From: JBDHUV01 sp039809365
GTDB taxonomy: Bacteria; Patescibacteriota; Microgenomatia; Levybacterales; GWA1-39-11
DNA length: 31,719 nucleotides
Direction: 5' to 3'
Assembly: GCA_039809365.1 (NCBI GenBank)
Contig: JBDHUV010000001.1
Span: 1-31,719, forward strand
Part shown: positions 1 through 5,436 of the stretch, in pieces
How the letters are laid out: each line of letters opens with the position of its first letter
Position numbering within the stretch: position 1 is the first letter of the stretch
Notes under the pieces: model-generated
Seen by the model: the letters and a program-made list of their open reading frames with translations, nothing else
Told to the model about the DNA's origin: nothing
Database searches by the model: none
Program-made: the position numbers and the translations under genes

Positions 1-25
1 ATCTGATTATATCAAATAGAATTGA

Positions 26-47
26 GGGCGGGGAGTAATCCCCGCCC
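26..47 (-). terminator. Terminator hairpin of the GC-rich membrane protein gene
   Basis: A perfect 8-bp GC stem (GGGCGGGG at 26-33, CCCCGCCC at 40-47) with a 6-base loop lies 3 bases after the minus-strand stop codon at 51-53. No long T-run follows on the minus strand (TCAATTCTATTTG), so it may act as a strong barrier or 3'-end stabiliser more than as a textbook intrinsic terminator. Confidence 0.7.
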
Positions 48-50
48 ATG

Positions 51-566
51 TTAACTCGGTTCGTGTGTAGTTCTTGTTGCCATATCCCAGAGAAAGGTGG
101 AGAAGTATCCTGCCAATCCTGCGTAGGACAGCAGCTTGTACACAAATTCTCCCTCGGCGAATACAAGAGCGATTGCTGTTTGCACAATAATGACTGCTGC
201 AAACCCGAACATGACCGTGTGATACCCTTGTGAAGGGATGGAGAAGGACCTGCTCGGTGTCCCGCCTGGGTAATATCCTTCCAAGAAAAATATTGTGCCC
301 AGACTGACAACAAAGACCAGTATGTGCCACCAGCTCGTCTCGTACCATCTCCCTTGGTGTTCGTAGTTTTGCAGAATGATTCCTGCAAAACCAGCGAAAA
401 CTGGTAGAAAGATGTTGTCACCGAATTTGAACGAACGGAATGGAGTAACGTAGTCCTTCTTCTCAATGGCAAAACGAATTACCATTGTGAGGTTGAACGA
501 TACGAACGCTACGAAGAATGCGAGAGCATATCCCATGCTCCACAGCTGCTCCACCAGGCTAAACAT
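51..566 (-). CDS. Five-helix integral membrane protein, unknown function
   Basis: I do not recognise a family. The 171-residue protein has about five hydrophobic segments (roughly residues 8-30, 50-66, 79-98, 114-136, 141-160) joined by short loops. The loops carry aromatic and charged residues, including YYPGGTPSRS after the third helix. The ATG at 566 is preceded by an AGGAAGG ribosome binding site and a consensus promoter, so the start is well supported. Base composition is unlike the neighbours: I counted 87 G+C in the 180 bases 61-240 (48%), against 18 of 60 (30%) at 1561-1620. It is divergent from nfo and has its own terminator, so it is a single-gene unit. High expression or recent acquisition would each explain the composition. 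The left window edge hides further context. Confidence 0.75.
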   Translation of the reverse strand: MFSLVEQLWSMGYALAFFVAFVSFNLTMVIRFAIEKKDYVTPFRSFKFGDNIFLPVFAGFAGIILQNYEHQGRWYETSWWHILVFVVSLGTIFFLEGYYPGGTPSRSFSIPSQGYHTVMFGFAAVIIVQTAIALVFAEGEFVYKLLSYAGLAGYFSTFLWDMATRTTHEPS

Positions 567-611
567 GGTGTAGTCCTTCCTCTATGAACCGAGTTGTAAA
601 AGAACAATATA

Positions 612-640
612 ATTATAGCAAAAAATAATCCTATAGTCAA
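612..640 (-). promoter_or_regulatory. Sigma70-type promoter of the membrane protein gene
   Basis: On the minus strand, TTGACT (640-635), a 17-base spacer and TATAAT (617-612) form a near-perfect promoter, with TGC just before the -10 hexamer (extended -10). Predicted transcription starts near 605. That gives a leader of about 39 bases containing the AGGAAGG ribosome binding site. Confidence 0.8.
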
Positions 641-683
641 TAAAATTATGTAGTTTATCTTTTTAATAAGACGTATAGTGAGG

Positions 684-689
684 TATAAT
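684..689 (+). promoter_or_regulatory. -10 box of nfo, predicted leaderless start
   Basis: TATAAT lies 6 bases before the ATG at 696. With the usual 6-base gap between the -10 hexamer and +1, transcription would begin at the A of the ATG. No clear -35 is visible 17 bases upstream, and there is no Shine-Dalgarno sequence. Confidence 0.55.
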
Positions 690-695
690 AATAGG

Positions 696-1514
696 ATGAA
701 AATCGGAGCACATCAATCAATTAGTGGAGGATTTGCTGTTGCACTTGAAAGTATTGCCTCTAAAGGTGGAAATACACTGCAGATTTTTGCTTCTTCTCCA
801 AGATTTTGGAGCCAGCCTGAAGTATCTGATGAGACTGCTGAAAAATTTAAGGAAGCAAAGAAAAGATTAAAAATTGAACCAATATATTTCCATGCTTGTT
901 ATTTAATCAATCTGGCAAATACTGAAAAAGGAGGGTATGCGTCTGTTTCAGCGCTGACGAAAGAATTAAAATTAGCATCTAGAATGCATATTAGAGGGAG
1001 TATTATCCATTTAGGTTCGCTTACAAATGGAACATATGAAAAGTTAATTACGAACATTCAAAAAGTAATAGAACAAACGCCAGAAGATACGGTGTTTATT
1101 GCAGAAAATGCAGGTACACGTAAAATTGGTACAACTCTTGAAGAATTAGGGAATATTGTGCGTGATGTAAATCATGAGAGATTAAAAATTTGTTTAGATA
1201 CATGTCATCTCCATGCGGCAGGATATGATTTGAGTTCTCGGAAAAAATTTGATGAATTTTTCTTAGAATTTGATAAAATAATCGGTCTTGAAAAACTTGA
1301 AGTTATTCATGTCAATGATAGTCGCGATCCTTTTGGGTCAAATCGTGATAGACATGAAAATATTGGTGAAGGACAGATCTCTTCAGAAGTTTTTAAGTCA
1401 CTCGTAAATAGCCCTATAACAAAAGACATCCCTCTTATTTTAGAAGTGCCTGGGTTTGATAAAAAAGGACCTGATAAAAAGAATTTAGATATTTTTAAAT
1501 CATATATTCAGTAG
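696..1514 (+). CDS. nfo: Endonuclease IV (AP endonuclease)
   Basis: This is a metal-dependent apurinic/apyrimidinic endonuclease of base excision repair, which cuts 5' of abasic sites. The N-terminus MKIGAHQSISGG is characteristic of the family (usually MKIGAHVSxSGG). The metal-site motifs follow in order: the AEN segment, CLDTCHLHAAGYD, HVNDSRDPFGSNRDRH near residues 205-220, and LILEVPG near the end. At 272 residues it is a normal-length TIM-barrel enzyme. A GTG at 678 would add six residues, but it overlaps the -10 box and is not expected from the family N-terminus, so I use the ATG at 696. The next gene, a MutY-like glycosylase, begins 9 bases after the stop. The pair forms a small repair unit in which the glycosylase product is the substrate of Nfo. 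Confidence 0.93.
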   Translation: MKIGAHQSISGGFAVALESIASKGGNTLQIFASSPRFWSQPEVSDETAEKFKEAKKRLKIEPIYFHACYLINLANTEKGGYASVSALTKELKLASRMHIRGSIIHLGSLTNGTYEKLITNIQKVIEQTPEDTVFIAENAGTRKIGTTLEELGNIVRDVNHERLKICLDTCHLHAAGYDLSSRKKFDEFFLEFDKIIGLEKLEVIHVNDSRDPFGSNRDRHENIGEGQISSEVFKSLVNSPITKDIPLILEVPGFDKKGPDKKNLDIFKSYIQ

Positions 1515-1523
1515 TTTTACCTC

Positions 1524-2300
1524 ATGGATCACGTTACTTCCTTTAAAAAAACAATATATACTTTTTACGAAAAAAATAGAAGAGATTTTCCTTGGAGAGA
1601 TACACATGATCCATATACTATTCTTGTTTCAGAGCTTATGTTACAACAGACACAAACAGAAAGGGTTGTTCCCAAATATTTAGCATTTATACAAAAATAT
1701 CCAGATTTTGAGTCATTATCTAAAGCATCTATTACAGAAGTTTTAAGTTTATGGAGTGGATTAGGATATAACAGACGAGCTCTCTATTTACATAAAACAT
1801 CCAAGATAGTCGTAAGTGATTTTGGAGGGAAATTGCCAGATGATGAAAAGCTTCTTATACAGTTTCCTGGAATTGGTAAGTATACAGCTGGTGCGATTCT
1901 TTCTTTCGCATTTAATAAAAAAGCTGTTTTTATCGAAACAAATATACGAAGAGTTTTTATTCATTTTTTCTTTTCTGATTCAGATAAAATTACAGACAAG
2001 CAAATACTTCAATATGTTGAACGTACACTTCCTGAGGAAAACTATAGAGATTGGTACTATGCGCTCATGGATTATGGAGCAAGTCTTGCTAAGAATGGAG
2101 AGAATGCGAACACGAAAAGTAAACACTATGTAAAACAATCTCCATTTGAAGGATCTCGAAGACAGCTAAGAGGCAAGATATTACGAGTAGTACTAGCTAA
2201 AGGAGAGCTAGACTATACTCATACAGAGCTTCAAGGTTATAAAAAGTCCTCTATTAATGAAGTGTTTCATGATTTACAAAGTGAAGGACTTATTGACTAA
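1524..2300 (+). CDS. MutY-like adenine DNA glycosylase lacking the Fe-S cluster
   Basis: An HhH-GPD superfamily glycosylase, closest to MutY, which removes adenine opposite 8-oxoguanine. Visible MutY features are FPWR (residues 22-25), ELMLQQTQ with catalytic-type Glu37, WSGLGY (77-82), and the helix-hairpin-helix FPGIGKYTAGAI with Tyr at the position that is Lys in Nth. Three things are odd. The catalytic Asp position (138 in E. coli MutY, in DGNV) is Glu138 in ETNI. The protein has no cysteine at all, so the C-terminal four-Cys cluster is absent, replaced by a segment with KSKHY and FEGSRRQ. The C-terminus (about 210-258) looks like a short winged helix, not the MutT-like 8-oxoG recognition domain, so the protein is 258 residues against about 350. 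It is transcribed behind nfo. Exact substrate is uncertain. Confidence 0.8.
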   Translation: MDHVTSFKKTIYTFYEKNRRDFPWRDTHDPYTILVSELMLQQTQTERVVPKYLAFIQKYPDFESLSKASITEVLSLWSGLGYNRRALYLHKTSKIVVSDFGGKLPDDEKLLIQFPGIGKYTAGAILSFAFNKKAVFIETNIRRVFIHFFFSDSDKITDKQILQYVERTLPEENYRDWYYALMDYGASLAKNGENANTKSKHYVKQSPFEGSRRQLRGKILRVVLAKGELDYTHTELQGYKKSSINEVFHDLQSEGLID

Positions 2301-2321
2301 TTCAGGTTACAGCCTTATAAT
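2293..2321 (+). promoter_or_regulatory. Sigma70-type promoter of rny
   Basis: TTGACT (2293-2298), a 17-base spacer and TATAAT (2316-2321). The -35 box overlaps the stop codon of the preceding gene. Transcription is predicted from about 2328, leaving a leader of about 100 bases before the rny ATG, unusually long for this window. No Shine-Dalgarno sequence precedes the ATG. The leader contains a possible 18-codon GTG-initiated ORF (2335-2391), for which I have no supporting evidence. Confidence 0.75.
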
Positions 2322-2430
2322 GGGAAAGATAACAGTGAGTGCACGTATGTTTATGAACTGTAGGATTATTTCTCATTTCTTTCTCTCATAACTCATTACT
2401 TGAGCATCTTCTCACTGGTCAAAAATTACT

Positions 2431-3594
2431 ATGTCAGACACAACTCGTGAAGAGTATTTGAAAAAATTAGAAAATGTTTCTTCTCTAACTCGTGAAGAGG
2501 CTCGTACACTGCTTTTAGACGAAGTTCGCAAAGATTCAAAAGCAGATGTTGCTCGTATTATTAAAGAGTCTGAAGATGAAGCAAAAGCTGTTGCACACAA
2601 AAGAGCACAAGAGATTTTAGTTGATGCAATGCGACACGGTACATTAGATATAGTTCCTGAATACACAATCTCTGCAGTAAAAATCCAAGATGAAGATGTA
2701 AAAGGAAAGATCATTGGAAAAGAAGGGCGTAATATTCGCGCATTTGAAAATGCAACTGGAGTTGATGTAGATCTTGATGAACAAGGAATAATCCGTTTAT
2801 CTTCTTTTGACTCGGTAAGAAGAGAAATTGCAAGAAGAGCATTAGAACTTTTGATTAAAGATACTCGTATTCAACCTGTACGTATTGAAGAAGTTGTTGA
2901 GCAAGTAAGAAAAGATGTAGAAAAAATTATGTTTGAAGAAGGAGAGAAGCTTGCTCATGCAGTAAATGCATACAATATTCACCCAGATCTAATTGCAATG
3001 CTTGGAAGATTTAAATTCCGCACCTCATTTGGACAGAATCTAATTGTCCACACTCTTGAAGAAACAAAAATTGGCATGCAGATTGCACACGAAATAGGTG
3101 CAAATGTTGAGATCGTAAAACTCGGATGTCTATTCCATGATATTGGGAAAGTAAATTATGACAAAGAGGGAAGTCATGTTACTCTTGGTGCTGAGATTTT
3201 ACAAAAATACAAAATGCCGAAAGAGGTTATTAATGCAGTTCTTGAGCATCATGAAGATAGACCTTTCAGTTCAGTTGAGTCAGTTATTGTGTATATAGCA
3301 GATGCAATTTCAGGAGCAAGGCCAGGAGCACGACACGAAGATATAGAAGACTACTTCAAGAGGATGAGAGATATGGAAGAGATTGCAAAAAGTTACGATG
3401 GAGTAGTTGATGCATATGCATTTGAAGCAGGACGTGAACTTCGTGTTATTGTAAATCCTGGGAAAATGGATGATGTAGAAACTACAATTGTTGCAAAACA
3501 GATAAAAGAAGAAGTAGATAGAAAATTAATTGTTCCTGGTGTAGTTAAAGTAACCGCAATCCGAGAATTTAGAGTCTCAGAACCAAAAGAATAA
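2431..3594 (+). CDS. rny: RNase Y, short form without the membrane anchor
   Basis: An endoribonuclease that starts mRNA decay in many bacteria. The order is a short helical N-terminus (residues 1-70, matching only the end of the family's long coiled coil), a KH domain with GKIIGKEGRN (GxxG at 96-99), and an HD domain with the HD pair at 236-237 in FHDIGK. A second conserved stretch follows (HHEDRPFSS, then GARPGAR), and then the family C-terminal domain. At 387 residues it is about 130 shorter than typical RNase Y (about 520), which has an N-terminal transmembrane helix and a long coiled coil. Upstream in frame there is a TGA at 2401 and no alternative start, so the truncation is real here and the enzyme should be cytosolic or tethered by a partner. 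It has its own promoter. Confidence 0.9.
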   Translation: MSDTTREEYLKKLENVSSLTREEARTLLLDEVRKDSKADVARIIKESEDEAKAVAHKRAQEILVDAMRHGTLDIVPEYTISAVKIQDEDVKGKIIGKEGRNIRAFENATGVDVDLDEQGIIRLSSFDSVRREIARRALELLIKDTRIQPVRIEEVVEQVRKDVEKIMFEEGEKLAHAVNAYNIHPDLIAMLGRFKFRTSFGQNLIVHTLEETKIGMQIAHEIGANVEIVKLGCLFHDIGKVNYDKEGSHVTLGAEILQKYKMPKEVINAVLEHHEDRPFSSVESVIVYIADAISGARPGARHEDIEDYFKRMRDMEEIAKSYDGVVDAYAFEAGRELRVIVNPGKMDDVETTIVAKQIKEEVDRKLIVPGVVKVTAIREFRVSEPKE

Positions 3595-3633
3595 TATTCA
3601 TTTCCTCCCTTTTTATCAAGCAGTGCCTCTTAC

Positions 3634-3697
3634 TTGACAATCATGAATGATAAGTTGTATTGTTATATCAATCTATGTTGGAAAGTAAGGAGGTGAG
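3634..3697 (+). promoter_or_regulatory. Promoter and strong ribosome binding site of the HU gene
   Basis: TTGACA (3634-3639), an 18-base spacer and TATTGT (3658-3663) make a plausible promoter. The leader of about 36 bases carries AAGGAGGTGAG (3687-3697), an almost perfect anti-16S match placed 8 bases before the ATG at 3706. This shows that Shine-Dalgarno initiation works in this organism, in contrast with the many starts here that lack one. Confidence 0.75.
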
Positions 3698-3705
3698 TTC
3701 TGCCC

Positions 3706-3987
3706 ATGGCATCAGTTACGAAGAAAGATCTTATTGAGCTAGTAGCAAAGAAAGCCAATCTCACAAATAAAGCTTCAAAAGAGGCTGTAAAAGTTTTTCT
3801 CAATGGTATCCGTGATTCACTAAAAAGAAATGAGAAAGTTGTCTTAACAGGATTTGGTACTTTTAGTGTGAGATCAAGAAAACAAAGAAAAGGAAGAAAT
3901 CCAAAAACAGGTGAGACAATTACATTGGCGGCACGAAAAGCTCCTGGATTTACACCTGGAAAAAGTCTCAAGAAATATATTAGATAG
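3706..3987 (+). CDS. hup: HU-family DNA-binding protein
   Basis: A 93-residue nucleoid protein that binds and bends DNA as a dimer. The HU/IHF signature is intact: GFGTFSVRSRKQRKGRNP (about residues 49-66), then KTGETI and the C-terminal helix FTPGKSLKKYI. The N-terminal half has the expected helices starting KKDLIELVAKK. Length is normal for HU (about 90). It has its own promoter and an excellent Shine-Dalgarno sequence, which suggests abundant expression. The gene is followed with no terminator by the -10 box of miaA, which begins 3 bases after the HU stop codon. I cannot tell HU from an IHF-like subunit, but a single homodimeric HU is the likely form. Confidence 0.95.
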   Translation: MASVTKKDLIELVAKKANLTNKASKEAVKVFLNGIRDSLKRNEKVVLTGFGTFSVRSRKQRKGRNPKTGETITLAARKAPGFTPGKSLKKYIR

Positions 3988-3989
3988 GG

Positions 3990-3995
3990 TATAAT
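3990..3995 (+). promoter_or_regulatory. -10 box of miaA, predicted near-leaderless start
   Basis: TATAAT ends 8 bases before the ATG at 4004, which predicts a leader of 0-2 bases. The matching -35 position falls inside the end of the HU gene and is weak. Confidence 0.45.
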
Positions 3996-4003
3996 TGGCC
4001 TAT

Positions 4004-4984
4004 ATGAAAAAGGCGATTATAGTGAGTGGACCTACAGCAAGTGGGAAAACAGCTCTCGTGTTTGATATTGTCAGGAATATTAATGCTGCAGTTATTAATG
4101 CAGACTCACGACAAGTCTACAAATCGATAGATATTATTGTGGGGAAAGACATTCCTGAAGACTCAGACTTTATATCCTGTCCAGAAGGAAAGTATGATAT
4201 TGGCTATTTTACTATCCCCTATTCTCGACTCTATTTATCTGCAGTACTTACGTCTGTAACAGAAGAGTTTTCAGTAGCTGATTATCTATATCTCGTAGAG
4301 AAAGTACTTTCAGACCTCGACACTTCAATTATTCCTATTTTTGTGGGTGGTTCTAATTTTTATATCTCTGCCTTGTCCAATCCTCCCCAGACATTATCAG
4401 TACCTCAAAACGTATCACTTCGTATGAAACTTTCAAAATACTCAGTGACTCAGTTACAAGATTTGCTAAAAAAAGAAGATAAAAATAAGATATCCCGGAT
4501 GAATGATTCTGATAGAAATAATCCTCGAAGACTTATCAGAGCGATTGAAGTAGCAAAGTGGAAAAATACATTAAACGGTAAAAAATCTGGAAATTTACAG
4601 CAAAGTGCTGTTTTGGCAGGTTATGAAATTTTCAATATTGGACTTGTTGCTCCACTAGATCAACTCAGAAGAAAAATTGATGCTCGGGTAGATGCTCGTA
4701 TTACACAAGGAGCAATAGAAGAAGCAAAAGAAGTTTTTGCCCAGTATGAAAATGTTTCCAACACCATCAAAATGACAAATGGATTTAGAGAGTTGTTTGA
4801 GTATTTCCAGAATGAAGTATCATATAAAGAAGCAATTCAGAAATGGAAATATGCCGAATATCACAATGCAAAAAAGCAGCTTACGTGGATGAATGCAGAT
4901 AGTAGTGTAAAGAAATACTCTATTGTTCAACCACATTTTGAAGAAATTATACTTCAGGACATACTCGATTTCCTCCAAAAGTAG
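4004..4984 (+). CDS. miaA: tRNA dimethylallyltransferase
   Basis: Transfers a dimethylallyl group to N6 of A37 in tRNAs reading UNN codons, which supports reading-frame fidelity. The P-loop GPTASGKT is at residues 9-16, followed by the substrate-binding motif NADSRQVYKSIDI, the FVGGSNFYI segment and NPRRLIRAIEV in the C-terminal half. Two TTG-started extensions are possible upstream (for example at 3995), but the ATG at 4004 places the P-loop at the usual distance from the N-terminus and fits the -10 box. The resulting 326 residues are normal for the family. It follows HU by 16 bases and is probably expressed both by read-through from the HU promoter and from its own -10. Confidence 0.93.
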   Translation: MKKAIIVSGPTASGKTALVFDIVRNINAAVINADSRQVYKSIDIIVGKDIPEDSDFISCPEGKYDIGYFTIPYSRLYLSAVLTSVTEEFSVADYLYLVEKVLSDLDTSIIPIFVGGSNFYISALSNPPQTLSVPQNVSLRMKLSKYSVTQLQDLLKKEDKNKISRMNDSDRNNPRRLIRAIEVAKWKNTLNGKKSGNLQQSAVLAGYEIFNIGLVAPLDQLRRKIDARVDARITQGAIEEAKEVFAQYENVSNTIKMTNGFRELFEYFQNEVSYKEAIQKWKYAEYHNAKKQLTWMNADSSVKKYSIVQPHFEEIILQDILDFLQK

Positions 4985-5048
4985 ATATGGAGAGGTAATA
5001 GCACAACCAATCAATTACTATAAGCTTTATTTTTAGCCACAAATAGTG

Positions 5049-5054
5049 TATAAT
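5049..5054 (+). promoter_or_regulatory. -10 box of the RNase P RNA gene
   Basis: TATAAT at 5049-5054, with TG just upstream, predicts transcription from about 5061. That coincides with the first base of the P1 helix of the RNA. No good -35 is visible. Confidence 0.6.
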
Positions 5055-5061
5055 GGTATAT

Positions 5062-5389
5062 AGCTCTGGGAAGAAGAGCTGCTACTGCATGAGTAGGTAT
5101 CATGTGGAGGAAAGTCCAGACAGTCTTAAAGCCGGGATCGGGGCGTAAGCTCCGACTAGCAATAGCTGGTGTTCTGACTCTTTACTCACATATGGAGTCG
5201 GGAACAGGAGTTGAATTTACAATTCCTGAGAGTCACAGAGACGAGTGAGTGTGAAACGATGACAATCCCACCCGCTGCAACCTCCGAATGGCCGAGAGAT
5301 GCTTTATCTCGCTAGTATAGGCCGAAGCTTGAGGGCATAGATAAATAGCAGTGACAAACAGAATCTGGCTTACTCTCTTCCCAGTGCTA
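5062..5389 (+). ncRNA. rnpB: RNase P RNA
   Basis: The catalytic RNA of RNase P, which matures tRNA 5' ends. Conserved blocks are present in order: GAGGAAAGTCCAGAC (5107-5121), the CACAGAGACGAG / GTGAAACGATGAC / CCCGCTGCAA region (about 5233-5280), and the 3' block ACAGAATCTGGCTTA (5358-5372). The termini pair to form P1: GGGAAG near 5070 with CTTCCC near 5377, extended by AGC with GCT. At about 330 bases it is a compact A-type-like RNA. The helix at about 5292-5312 is closed by GAGA and TCTC. I see no GGU in this P15/L15 region, the motif that normally pairs with the tRNA CCA end. A -10 box and a terminator flank it, so it is an independent unit. Confidence 0.95.
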
Positions 5390-5397
5390 ATAAAAAG

Positions 5398-5423
5398 TCT
5401 CGGTGAAAGCCGAGATTTTTTTT
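5398..5423 (+). terminator. Intrinsic terminator of rnpB, probably bidirectional
   Basis: A 6-bp stem (TCTCGG at 398-403, CCGAGA at 410-415 of this kilobase) with loop TGAAAG is followed by eight Ts. On the opposite strand the stem is followed by CTTTTTATT, so it can also stop the converging helicase transcript ending at 5437. Confidence 0.9.
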
Positions 5424-5436
5424 GGAGAAATAGCTA

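Noticed and set aside
48..233. Plus-strand ORF opposite the GC-rich membrane protein gene, with many cysteines
   Set aside because: It lies antisense to a well-supported gene with its own promoter, ribosome binding site and terminator, and starts in the terminator hairpin region. Treated as a shadow frame.
2335..2391. An 18-codon GTG-initiated ORF in the rny leader
   Set aside because: GTG start, no ribosome binding site, no amino-acid bias and no competing hairpins, unlike the lysS leader.
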